Assembly (NCBI GenBank): GCA_030737875.1
Contig: CM060922.1
Location: forward strand, 323,363,956 to 323,427,955
Source of the DNA: Allium sativum
Lineage: Eukaryota > Streptophyta > Magnoliopsida > Asparagales > Amaryllidaceae
DNA length: 64,000 bases
Direction of reading: 5' to 3'
In this document: positions 34,376-45,773 of the stretch, piece after piece
Numbering within the stretch: position 1 is the first letter of the stretch
Layout: the number at the start of each line of letters is the position of its first letter
Position numbers and translations under genes: made by a program
The notes under the pieces: model-generated
The model's database searches: none
What the model saw: the letters and a program-made list of their open reading frames with translations, nothing else
Told to the model about the DNA's origin: nothing

Positions 34376-34659
34376 CATTTTTTCCTAAACAAGATTCTTT
34401 TTATGATTCATATATATACAATAAAAAAAGTATTTGTACTGTATAAACAATTTTGTCCAATTTCTATGATTCATATACATATACAAATAAAAAAAATATT
34501 TTTATTGTATAAACAATTTCTATGTTTAATATGTACAATAAAAAAGGAATTTCATTGTCTATCCATTTTTATGTTTCACATATTTACAATAAAAAGGAAT
34601 TTTATTGTATACACAATTTCTATGTTTCACGTATGCAAATAAAAAGGTTATTTTTAATG

Positions 34660-35290
34660 TATAACAAATTTTAACAAATTCTACTAGTAACATGTACAAT
34701 AAAAAGACTATTTTTATTCTATAACAAATTTTAACAAATTCTATTATTAGCATGTACAATAAAAAGATCATTTTTTATTGTATAACAAATTTAACAAATT
34801 CTTTTATTAACATGTACAATAAAAAGACTATTTTTATTCTATAACAAATTCTATTATTAACATGTAAAATAAAAAAATCATTTTCGTTGTATAACAAATT
34901 TAACAAATTCTATTACTAACATATACAATAAAAAGACTATTTTTATTCTATAACAAATTCTATTATTAATATGTACAATAAAAAGATCATTTTTTTGTAT
35001 AACAAATTTAACAAATTCTATTATTAACATGTACAATAAAAAGATCATTTTTATTGTATAATAAATTTAACAAATTCAATTATTAACATGTACAATAAAA
35101 AGATCATTTTTATTGTATAATAAATTTAACAAATTCTATTATTAACATGTACAATAGAAAGTTCATTTTTATTGTATAACAAATTTAACAAATTCTATTA
35201 TAAACATGTACAATAAGAAGACTATTTTTATTCTATAACAAATTCTAACAAATTCTATTATTAACATGTACAATAAAAAGATCATTTTTA
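34660..35290 (-). repeat. Hairpin repeat array, type B (acaataaaaa arms), about 11 units
   Basis: Tandem units of about 50-62 bp of the form acatgtacaataaaaagatc followed by atttttattgtataacaaat. The arms acaataaaaa and tttttattgt are exact reverse complements around gatca. Alternate units carry gacta and end attct, which leaves one mismatch in the stem. Confidence 0.85.
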
Positions 35291-35329
35291 TTGTTTCAAA
35301 TGTACAATAAAAAAGGAATTTTATTGTCT

Positions 35330-35815
35330 AACAATTTTTATGTTTCACATATTTGTAATAAAAAGGAAATTTATTGTCTAACAATTTACTATAAATTCTA
35401 TGATTCACATGTAAACAATAAAAAGGAAATTTATTGTCTAATAATTTTCTATAAATTCTATGATTCACGTGTAAACAATAAAAAGGAATTTTATTGTCTA
35501 ACAATTTTCTATAAATTCTGTGATTCACATGTAAACAATAAAAAGGAATTTTACTGTCTAACAGTTTTCTATAAACTCTATGATTCACATGTAAACAAAA
35601 AAAAAAAGGAATTTTATTGTCTAACAATTTTCTATAAATTATATGATTCACATGTAAAAAATAAAAAGGAATTTTATTGTCTAACAATTTTCTATAAATT
35701 CTATGGTTCATATGTAAACAATAAAAAGGAATTTTATCGTCTAACAATTTTCTATAAATTCCGTGATTCACATGTAAACAATAAAAAGGAATTTTATTGT
35801 CTAACAATTTTTATA
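35330..35815 (-). repeat. 60-bp tandem hairpin array, type C, about 8 units
   Basis: Units of 60 bp, most of them exact, built around acaataaaa-aggaa-ttttattgt, a 9-bp stem. Because 60 is divisible by 3, frames stay open on both strands: 198 codons on plus (repeat KKEFYCLTIFYKFYDSHVNN) and 159 on minus (repeat DNKIPFYCLHVNHRIYRKLL). They lack any other support as proteins. Confidence 0.9.
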
Positions 35816-36449
35816 CTATCCAATTCAATCCAACGAATCACCACAAACAAAATCAACCAATTCAAATCACGTACAACACACAACTGAAATTTAACAGCGT
35901 ATATAAAAAATATTCTCAACGCAATAACGATTAATTTTAATTTTAAATAAGAGATCTCACAGTGTTTTGGAATTCCTCAAAAAATTTGGATCAATCTAAA
36001 ATTCCCTATTCGCTTCTAAAATGAAGTAGACTCTGCCACGATCCAAATGGTTCATGTTTCATGCGATTCCGGCATCGTATGAACAAGTTAGGATTTTTAT
36101 CATGTTAATAATAATTTTACTTTGATTAATTTTAAATTTAAATTAAACCTTTCTTCTTCCTTATGAACATAGGCCGCACCCTTTCGTTTTTGTTCAAATA
36201 TAGGGTTAAACTTTTCGATCAACACACTTAGCTTCGTAACAATCAGACCATGCCACGTTGGATAGGGAGGAGGCGCGCCCAGGGTGGACTCCACGATGAT
36301 TAGCTCGATCAGAGCTAGGGGCACGGCGGCGACGTGAACGACGGAGCTTTCAGGGGGTGGTGCGATCAAAATACAAACCTCCAGGTGATCTCACCGTATG
36401 GATGTGAAGAGCAAGAGGAGATCTACAATATTGCCTTATGGATGGGATG

Positions 36450-36457
36450 ATTTTATA
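36450..36457 (-). promoter_or_regulatory. Candidate LTR TATA box (Y1)
   Basis: The minus strand reads TATAAAAT about 0.73 kb into the LTR. It is conserved at 49815-49822 in Y2 within a well-preserved GC-richer segment. Confidence 0.45.
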
Positions 36458-37183
36458 CGGAGGATGGAGAGATTTAATGGTTGAAGTTTGGAGCTTTCTA
36501 GCCATGAAACAAACGATGGCGGCGGCTATGTATTGTAATTAGGGTTTGATAAGTTTAGGATACTTATAATATAATATTATTTAATTCATTAATTCACAAA
36601 AAAGCCCATTAACTCATACTAACTCCAAATCCAGCCCAGCAAATGTCGCCCCTAGCCAAATACCCTTATTTGGGACACAATGGACTAGGTCTCATCAGCC
36701 CATTTGATCGTTTCAGCCCATTTTTCTTTAAATTAAAATATAAAACATTTAATTATTTAATTTGATCGTACATTTTAATTTACCTGGGCCACATACTGAC
36801 TCCAAAAATTCCCAAAAAATAAATCTAGCTATGTTTTGACGATACGGTCCTAGCAAAATTAATTTCATCGAATTTGGAAACCGTTTGAAAAATGGTTTTT
36901 TAAACAATCGGTCCAATTCAACATAAATTACTAAACACATTTTAGTTTACTGTGCTCACATATTAATTCCAAAAATTATGGAAATTTAAACCTAGCAATA
37001 ATTTGACATTCCGGATCCAACAAAAATGGTTTCGTCTAAAACGGAGGTCGTTTGCAAAATAGCTATTTTTAATAGCTTTATTATTATTATTTAAAAATGG
37101 AATTTTTAAATTCTAACACATTTTCTGTCAAAATTTCTTAAAATAAATTTTTTAAATTGGTTCTGATTTTTCGGGTTGTTACA

Positions 37184-37203
37184 ATCTCTCCCACTTAAAA
37201 ACT
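37184..37203 (-). other. Polypurine tract of Ty3 element Y
   Basis: The minus strand reads aagtgggagagat immediately before TGTAACAACC, the LTR start. Confidence 0.75.
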
Positions 37204-37287
37204 TTTCATCCCCGAAAAGGAAACAATAGTACAGTAGGAAAAAAAATGGAAAATGCAAAATATTGTAAATGTGCCTCAACACAAGAG

Positions 37288-38675
37288 CTAATCAGAGATG
37301 TCCACTCTGCACTTGGGATAAGCCTGTTTAATGCTATCCTCGGTCCCCCATGTACAGTCTCTAGGATCTCAGCTCCATTGCACTTAGACTAAGTGGATCC
37401 TCTTGTTTCTTAGGACTCTAATTTCTTTGCCAACAATTTTCACTGGCTCTCTTCTCACAGCTAAGCTTGGGGTAATCTACAAATCTTGTTGTGCTGCTTC
37501 CTCCGTAATCAAGTTTGGATCATGTACATGCTTTCGAAGTTGAGACACGTGAAATACATCATGTACCCCCAACAACTAGTCAGCAACTGAACCCTATAAG
37601 CGAGAGTTCCAATTCTTTCGAGAATAGGAAATGGACCATTGAATCTAGGCGCCAACTTCCCTGTCTTCCCGAAACGAACTACTCCTCTCAATGGGGAAAC
37701 TCTCAAGAACACATAATCGCCAGCATCAAATTCTAAATCCCTTCTTCTTGAGTCTGCATAACTCTTTTGTCGGATCTGAGCTGTTTGAAGTCGCTTCTTA
37801 ATGAAATCGACTTTATCTGATGCTTCTCGAATCATGTCGGGACATAATACTAGTCGATTGCCTGGTTCTACCCAACATACGGGAGATCTACATGGCTTGC
37901 CATATAATGCTTCGAATGGCGACATTTGCAAGCTTGCTTGATAACTGTTATTATATGAAAACTCAACCAAATGCAAGTGATCTTCCCATGACCCACCAAA
38001 CTCAAGAATACATGCCCACAACAAGTCTTCTAGTATATGGTTCACTCTCTCAGTCTGACCATCTATTTGAGGATGATATGCAGTGCTCAGATTTAGTTGT
38101 CCCAAGCTCCTCTTGGAATGCCTCCCAGAATTTACTAGCAAATATCGGATCATGATCACTAACAATGCTACTGGGAACTCCTGTAGTCTAACAAATGCTT
38201 TGAAATAAATCTGCGTCAGACTTCGAGTTGTTCTATTAGATCGGACAAGAATAAAATGGGCGGTCTTCGTGAAACAATCTATAATCACCCATATACTGTC
38301 ATTACCTTTCCTGGTTCGGGGCAGACCATAAATGAAATCCATGGAAATTTGATCCCACTTCCAATTTGGAACCTCCAGTGGTTGCAACAATCCTGCGAGT
38401 TTCTATTGATCACTTTTGACTTATTGGCAAGTAGAACACCTGCTAACATATATGGAAATGTCTCTTTTCATAGATCTCCACCAGAACGTGTGCTTGAGAT
38501 CATGATACATTATACTCACCCCTGGATGAATACTAAGCTTGGACTTGTGACATTCATCCATCACTTCCCTTCTGAGCTCGGGAATGCTCGGAACACAAAT
38601 TCGGCCTAATAGCCTCAGAACTCCTTGTTATCAATCTGGAAAATCAAGGGTTTGCCTTCCCGAACTCTTTTACTA
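37288..38675 (-). pseudogene. pol: Ty3/gypsy integrase with chromodomain-like C-terminus (chromovirus remnant)
   Basis: Read on minus from about 38640: a decayed HHCC finger (ECHKSKLSIHPG, HDLKHTFWWRSMK), then from 38390 PNWKWDQISMDFIYGLPRTR with the first catalytic Asp. Next come LSTAYHPQIDGQTERVNHIL with the catalytic Glu, and FSYNNSYQASLQMSPFEALY. The GPY/F module is FGKTGKLAPRFNGPFPILER. After a frame change the tail reads VHDVFHVSQLRKHVHDP, IRVLRNKRIHLV and CTWGTEDSIKQAYPKC, a chromodomain-like end of the Tekay/Del type, ending at TAG 37288-37290. Several frameshifts and stops are present. The RT, RNase H, protease and gag expected upstream are absent; the sequence breaks off at about 38675. 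Plus-strand frames at 37515-38609 are shadows. Confidence 0.88.
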
Positions 38676-38775
38676 ATAAATCTTTTAAAACAACTCGATG
38701 ATTTAATTTAAGCTAACGCAATGTTTTAAAATGAAATTATAAATACTTTTTAAATTCGTTTTAAATGGAAATCGA
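38676..38775. other. Junction between Ty3 pol remnant and tandem LTR copies
   Basis: Short AT-rich stretch. Part of it (aaatcttttaaaa and following bases) resembles sequence after the PBS at about 45630, but the breakpoint cannot be fixed by eye. Confidence 0.4.
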
Positions 38776-41700
38776 TGAAATATATATAACACATATTATG
38801 TATATTTAATGGCCCGAATAAAATGCGCCGCGCAGCGACCGTTCACGAATTTCGACCATTAAGTTCAAATTGACGTAACGGGAGATCCGACCGTCGGATT
38901 CTCCTAAAACCGGAACCGTTGGGTTCGTACTGAAAAGAGCTTTCCAATGAATATAAGAGATTTGAAATCCAACGGTTAGATTTTAAAATATGTCCAAATC
39001 ATTTTCAAAAAAGGTCGCTATCGATGCAGTTCGTTCACCGTTATTGGAAACCGACTGTACGAGCGATAATAAAATTATTAAAAATATGGAAAAATTATGT
39101 AAAATCATAATAAATGATTTGGAAAGTTTTTTGATGAAAGATTCCAGTTTTGAAAAGATAAAAATATATTTTTATCAAAATGAACTTGGTATTAACTAGA
39201 ATAATAATCCAAATTATTTTTAGAAATAAAATAAATTGGATTTGAAAATGGTTTTTAAATAACCAGAATTTTCCAATATATAAACTAGGATGAATTTGAA
39301 TGGAAATTATCTTCGGAATATGTCGATATTGGATTCCATTATTATATGGATATTGTGAGGAATTTGAAAGATATATATGTATATATGTATCGTTATTCCC
39401 AATACGATATTTGTTGTTTTCAGAATTTGATATTGAATACAAGCCGATATAATATCTACTCAGAGCCTTGTATTTAATATCGAATTTGATTTTGGGTTTG
39501 TCGTGAATGGTGTCTTAAATAACATTGTTCTTAAACCCAGTTAGGAAAAGAATAAATCTTTTAATTAAGATTAATGAAGTTTTCCAATTAATTAATATTT
39601 AATTGGAATTGAATAAAAGAATTGGATTTTTGGGTTTATCGTGAACGGTGTTTTAAATAACACTTGTTCTTTAACCCAATTAACAGTGAAGAACATGAAC
39701 TGGAATTTATAAATCTTTTTATTAAGATTTAATGGAAATTTTCCAAAGTAAAGTTTTCCAATTTAATATATTAAATTGGAATTGAATGGAATTCGATATG
39801 GTAATAATCGAGATGAGCTTCTGTGAATGAAAAATGTTATAATATATTGAATTTAAAAGGCCTTGTCGCTATTCCATTTATATTATTAGTCTGATACAGA
39901 ATTTAAATCGATTATATACTGTTATGATTTCTGTGAAGATTCCATAGTTAATGGAAGAAGATTTGGGTTTGTCGTGAACTGTGTTTTAAAAGACATTGGT
40001 TCTTTAACCCAGTTAAAGATAAGATTAATTTATTAAATTCAAATAATCATTAAGTAATGATTTTTGAGATTAAAACTGAACTAGAGTTTTAATGAATCTT
40101 TAACTAGATTGAAATGTGAATGAGGGAATTAAATTTATCAAATTTATGAAATGATCGAGGATGGAGTACCACCGGTTTTACTCCAAGCGATAGTTAAATC
40201 TTTAATTAGATTTGAACCATGAAATGGTAATTAAATTTACCGATAGCACAGTGGGTGTTAGATATGGAGTACTACTAGTTTTGCTCCATGGGATGAATAG
40301 GTTGGGATTCAGATTAATAAAATAAATGATTATTTCGGTAAGGCTCGTTAATCCCGACTAGTTTATAAACCTTAATTTGGTTTAGAATTGTGAAAAGATA
40401 AAGTAAATCTTTTGAAATGGATATCCGAAGGAAGATTAAAGAATAAATTTAAAAGAATTTATCTTTGATAAAATTAATGGGAACCTTTCCCTAAAAATGT
40501 AAATATTTGAATAAAAGAATATTCTGAATCTAAATGAGGCGTAGGATGTGTTTTTATAGCACCTGATTATAAATTACGTGAGTGATTCGAAAAGACCGGG
40601 TTTAACCCATTCTGAATAATATTACGACGACTAACGGTCGAAGAGATTGAAGACGGTGCAAGACCGACGATCTTCACATCGAATGGATGAGTTGCTACTA
40701 ATGCCCATGGTTGGAATATCTACCTTGAAGGGGCTACAGTGGTGGCCGTCCGGACGTACTTGTTGATTGTTCGGATATGTGAGGCCCTCTCTCATGTATT
40801 GGACATATAGGACTAGGAATAAGGTGCCTTCGGTTTCATTCAGATCCAGAACAGACTTGTAAATGGATGGTATGTCTGACGTTGTTTCCTTTATGCTATA
40901 TTCGTTGATCTCTGCTAAATATATATCTGTTTGGTGGCAGAGAATTTATTCTCTTGCTTAACACCCTTCTCTGAGACGTACGAGCTTAAAGGTTATATAT
41001 TGGCAAAAATCAATGGTATGGTATGGATTGACAATGTGACATGTGAGATGCATGGATCAAGGCTTTTATTGAAAAGCAGAGCCTTGTGGATGATGATCAA
41101 AGCATAGCTTTGTGTAGTGTTACTTCGCGAGCATCACACCCCGGTATGATGGTGAACTGATGGTCAGGTCAGTATGCTTTCGATTTGAGGATGGATTCGG
41201 TCGACCGAGATGAGCTGAATGTGGTCGCTCCACGCTCAGAGGTATAAGGCACACCCTCGATTCCCAGATGGATAGAGTAAGCGACATTTTCTCATGCACG
41301 GGATGTAAGTCGTGGAGATACTCGATATCCTGGATATAGTGCGGATGTGCATTACAGCGTTTTCTCATGCCTGGGACGTAAGCCGTAGGGAATTGCACTG
41401 CGCGATAGATCTTTCGAATCAGGAGCCATCATGATGGAAATCCAACTTTCCAATATAAGCTTTGCTGTTTTAATTGTAAACCTATGTATGGCGACATAGT
41501 AAGCGGCATTTCGCGTTGCATTGTGTGATGGGACCTGAGTCTTATAATAGCTTCATTTTTCTTTAATTAGCATTGCACTGTTTATTTATGCATAGGTAAT
41601 CTTAAGAGTAAACCCGTTCCATGTTGTACGGCGTGGTCCCTTGATTTACCTAACTTTAAAATCAAATTAGTAACTGTTTTAGTTCTCAAACCAGTCCCAT

Positions 41701-42106
41701 GACTGACCTGGAGTTTATTGTTCTTTCCTAAACTCTGAGTGCCCATATTTTCCACACGGGCAGCTAGTTGTTTTGGTTTTAGTAGATATTAGTTTTCACA
41801 GGATCTTGGATTACAGTTGGAGCTATATTAGGAAAGCTTTGTATTTGTATATCTCTTTCAGTTGTGTCGGTTGTTATTTTCTGCTACGCATTATACTTAT
41901 GTATTATTTTCCGCTGCTATGTAATTTTTAAATCTCTGATATTGTATTTCCAATGTGTAATAGTTATCTATACTTTGGAATATTCTTGTACTCTGATGTA
42001 AATTGTTCTAGTAACAGTGAAATGTTCTATTGTTTTTGTTCTGATTTGTCGTGTTTTCAACTCAATCTGATCTTTCCCGTAAGGGTGAGTTTGGATCGTT
42101 TCAGCG
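38776..42106 (+). repeat. Ty3 LTR segment X1, first tandem copy
   Basis: Plus-strand LTR-derived segment of a family related to Y. It repeats almost base for base in 42107-45574. It begins within the LTR (gaaatatata, then gcgccgcgcagcg) rather than at a TGTAAC start, and ends ...tttca plus gcg (LTR end and spacer). It lacks about 130 bp present in X2 (about 44830-44960). It contains the shared 130-bp block (about 40830-40960) and the stem-loop pair (41711-41762). Frames at 38990-39199, 41120-41398 and 41953-42273 are not supported. Confidence 0.85.
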
Positions 42107-45100
42107 AACGAAATATATATATTATATATATTTAGTGGCATGAATAAAACGCGCCGCGCAACGGCCGTTAGCGAATTTCGACCATTAACTTCAAATTGAC
42201 GTAACGAGAGATCCGACCGTCGGATTCTCCTAAAACTGGAACCGTTAGGTTTGTATCGAAAAGAGCTTTCCAATGAATATAAGAGATTTGAAATCTAACG
42301 ATTAGATTTTAGGATTTGCCCAAATCAATTTCAGAAAAGGTCGCTATGGATGCAGTTAGGTGGCCGTTATTGGAAACCGACTGTACGGGCGATAATAAAA
42401 TTATTAAAGATATAGAAAAATTATGCAAAATCATAATAAATGATTTGGAAAGATTTTTGATGAAAAATTCCAGTTTTGAAAAGATAAAAATATATTTGTA
42501 TAAATGAACTAGGTATTAACTAGAATAATAATCCAAATTATTTTTAGAAATAAAATAAATTGGATTTGAAAATGGTTTTAAAATAACCAGAATTTTCCAA
42601 TATATAAATTGGGATGGATTTGAATGGAAATTTTCTTCGGAATATGTCGATATTGGATTCAGTTATTATACAGATATTTTGAGGATTTTGGAATATATAT
42701 ATATCGTTATTCCTAATACAATATTTGTTGGTTTCAGAATTTGATATTGAATATAAGCCGATATAATTTCTATTTAGAGCCTTGTATTTAATATCAAATT
42801 AGATTTTGGGTTTGTCGTGAATGGTGTCTTAAATAACACTATTCTTAAACCCAGTTAAGAAAAAAATAAATATTTTAATTAAGATTAATGAAGTTTTCCA
42901 ATTAATTAATATTTTTAATTGGAATTGAATAAAAGAACTAGATTTTTGGGTTTATCGTGAACGGTGTTTTAAATAACACTTGTTCTTTAACCCAATTAAC
43001 AGTGAAGAATATGATTTGGAATTTATAAATCTTTTTATTAAGATTTAATGGAAATTTTCCAAAGTAAAGTTTTCCAATTTAATATATTAAATTGGAATTG
43101 AATGGAATTCGATTTGGTAATAATCGAGATGAGCTTCTGTGAATGAAGACTGTTACTATATGTGGAATTTAAAAGGCCTTGCCGCTATTTCATTTATATT
43201 ATTAGTCTGATATGGGAATTTATATCGATTATATACTGTTATGATTTCCGTGAAGATTCCATAGTTAATGGAAGAAGATTTGGGTTTGTCGTGAAATGTG
43301 TTTTAAAAGACATTAATTCTTTAACCAGTTAAAGATAAGATTAATTTCTTAAATTCGAATAATCAATAAGTAATGATTTTTCAGATTAAAACTGAAATAG
43401 AGTTTTAATGAATCTTTAATTAGATTAAAATGTGAATGAGGGAATTAAATTTATCGAATTTATGAAATGATCGAGGATGGAGTACCACCAGTTTTACTCC
43501 AAGTGATAGTTAAATCTTCATTTAGATTTGAACGTGAAATGGTAATTAAATTTACCGATAGCACAATGGGTGTTAGATATAGAGTTCTGCCAGTTTTGCT
43601 CCATGGGATAAATAGGTTGGCATTGGAATTAACAAAATAAATGATTATTTCGGTAAGGCTTGTTAATCCCAACTAGTTAATAAACCTTAATTTGGTTTAG
43701 AATTGTGAAAAGATAAAATAAACATTTTGAGATGGATATCCAAAGGAAGATTAAAGAATAAATTTTAAAGAATTTATCTTTGATAAAATTAATGGGAACC
43801 TTTCCCTAAAAATGTAAATATTTGAATAAAAGAATATTCTGAATCTAAATGAGGCGTAGGATGTGTTTTTATAGCACCTGATTATAAATTACGCAAGTTA
43901 TTTGGAAAGACCGGGTTAAACCCATTCTGAATAATTGATACGATGACTAACGGTCGAAGAGATTGAAGACGGTGCAAGACCAACGATCTTCACATCGAAT
44001 GGATGAGTTGCTACTGATGCCCATGGTTGGAGTACCTACCTTGAAGGGGCTACAGTGGTGGCCGTTCGGACGTACTTGTTGATTGTTCGGATATGCGAGG
44101 GCCACTCTCCTGTATTGGACATATGGGACGAGGAATAAGGTGCCTCCGGTTTCGTTCAGACCCCGAACGGACTTGTAAATGAATGGTATGTCTGACGTTG
44201 TTTCCTTTATGCTGTATTTGTTGATCTCTGCTAAAAATATATATCTGTTTGGTGGTGGAAAATTTATTCTCTTACTTAACACCCTTCTCTGAGACGTACG
44301 AGCTTAGAGATTACATATTGGTAGAAATCAATGGTATGGTATGGATTGACAATGTGACATGCTGAGATGCATGGATCAAGGCTTTTATTGAAAAGCAGAG
44401 CCTTGTGGATGATGATCAAAGCATAGATTTAATTAGCATAGCTTTGGGTAGCGTTACTACGCGAGCCTCACACCCTGGTATGATGGTGAACTGAGGGTCA
44501 GGTCAATATGCTTTCGATATGAGGATGGAGTCGGTCGACCGAGATGGTCTAAGTGTGATCACTCCGCGCTCAGAGGGATAGGGTACACCCCTGATTCCCA
44601 AATGGATAGAGCAAGCGGCGTTTTCTCATGCACGGGATGTAAGTCGCGGAGACACTCGATATCCTGGATATAGTGCAGATGTGCATTACGGCGTTTTCTC
44701 ATGACTGGGACATAAGCCGTGGGGAATTGCACTACGCGATAGATCTTTCGAATCAGGAGCCATCATGGTGGAAATCCAACTTTCCAATACGAGCTTTGCG
44801 GTTTTAATTGTAAACCTATATATAGCGACATAGTAGGATGGGGCGCTCATGCCGTTTATGATTTGTATATTTACTTTCGAAATTGATTTCTACACTATAC
44901 ACTTATTGTAATAATAAAAGATAATTTTTGCATACCAAGCATATTTGGCTATTATAAGGTAGAACTCTATCCTCCGGCTTGCGTTGCATTGTGTGATGGG
45001 ACCTGAGTCTTATAATAGCTTCATTTTTCTTTAATTTCACTGCGCTGTTTATATATGCACTGGTATTCCTGGGGGTAAACCCGTTCCGTGTTATACGACG

Positions 45101-45574
45101 TGGTCCCTTGATTTACCTAACTTTAAAATCAAATTAATAACTGTTTTAGTTCTCACACCAGTCCTATGACTGACCTAGAGTTTATTGTTCCTTACTAAAC
45201 TCTGGGTGCCCATATTTTCCACACGGGCAGCTAGTAGTTTTGGTTTTCATAGATATTTCTTTTCACAGGATCCTGGATTACAGTTGGAGCTATATTCAAA
45301 AAGCTTTGTATCCGTATATCTCTTTCAGCTGTGTCGGTTGTTATTTTCTGCTATGCATTGTACTTGTTTATTATTTCCCACTTCTATGTAATTTTTAAAA
45401 TCTCTGATATTGTATTTCCAATGTGTAATTGTTATTTATACTCTGGAATATTCTTGTACTCTGATGTAAATTGTTGCAGTAATAATGAAATGTTCTATTG
45501 TTTGTGTTCTGATTTGTTGTGTTCTCAACTCAATCCGGGCTTTCCCGTAAGGGTGAGTTTGGGTCATTTCAGCG
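42107..45574 (+). repeat. Ty3 LTR segment X2, second tandem copy, ending at PBS
   Basis: Direct repeat of X1, joined to it with no internal domain between. Its 3' end reads gggtcatttca (LTR end), gcg spacer, then the PBS at 45575. So this is the 3' half of a 5' LTR that has been tandemly duplicated. It holds the shared block (about 44140-44275) and the stem-loop pair (45177-45229). Small frames inside are chance. Confidence 0.85.
45177..45229 (+). other. Two conserved stem-loops near LTR 3' end (X2)
   Basis: agagttta (45177-45184) pairs with taaactct (45196-45203), and tgccc (45207-45211) with gggca (45225-45229). X1 has the same pair at 41711-41762. The LARD 5' LTR has it on the minus strand at 6820-6877. 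Confidence 0.6.
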
Positions 45575-45615
45575 TGGTATCAGAGCCAGGTTTCGATCCT
45601 GGGACCTGTAGGTTA
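45575..45615 (+). other. Extended primer-binding site matching about 40 nt of tRNA-iMet
   Basis: It starts tggtatcagagccagg and continues tttcgatcctgggacctg and then ta-ggtta. Compared with the reverse complement of plant initiator tRNA-Met recalled from general knowledge, about 40 of 41 bases match, covering the acceptor 3' strand, the whole T arm, the variable loop and part of the anticodon stem. An ordinary PBS covers 12-18 nt. Confidence 0.75.
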
Positions 45616-45773
45616 CTTAAAATAAATAAATAAACAAATCTTTTAAAATAACCCAATGCTTTCTAGAAAAATGAAACCGTTATAAGACTCAAGTCCCATC
45701 ACACAATGCAACGCAAACCGGGGATAGAGTTTTACCTTATAATGATCAAACATGCTTAATATGTATAAAACTT
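45616..45773 (-). repeat. Left extension of Ty3 LTR copy Y2, inverted relative to X2
   Basis: From about 45656 the plus strand reads ttataagactcaagtcccat and so on, the reverse complement of X2 around 44940-45030. This shows that Y and X LTRs are relatives facing each other around the PBS. 45616-45655 is unassigned. No minus-strand PBS is present here, so this is not an ordinary 5' LTR/PBS junction. Confidence 0.6.

Larger units (their letters stand above)
32367..37183 (-). repeat. Ty3/gypsy LTR, copy Y1 (3' LTR position)
   Basis: In element orientation it begins TGTAACAACCCG at 37183, directly after a purine-rich tract and downstream of an integrase remnant, so this is the 3' LTR. It is collinear with 45774-50442 plus 55811-56022. 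Similarity stops at about 32367, whereas copy Y2 continues further, so Y1 seems truncated or edited at its left side. It holds the hairpin-repeat arrays (33985-35815), an AT microsatellite, a TATA-like motif (36450-36457) and the block shared with the other LTR families (33027-33165). Frames at 32438-33371, 34367-34771 and 36100-36369 are not supported genes. Confidence 0.8.

Noticed and set aside
33985..35815. CRISPR-like array
   Set aside because: Units are tandem with no unique spacers, and the context is a plant LTR.
35291..35887. 198-codon plus-strand and 159-codon minus-strand frames with 20-residue repeats (also 48689-49369)
   Set aside because: Both arise from a 60-bp non-coding tandem repeat whose length is divisible by 3. 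Open frames on both strands, no start context and no homology point to an artefact.
37515..38609. Plus-strand frames opposite the Ty3 integrase
   Set aside because: Shadows of the minus-strand integrase, which has clear catalytic and GPY/F motifs.
45575..45615. A tRNA-iMet gene fragment on the minus strand
   Set aside because: It begins exactly at the tRNA 3' CCA complement, 3 nt after an LTR end, and lacks the D arm and acceptor 5' strand. A primer-binding site explains it better.
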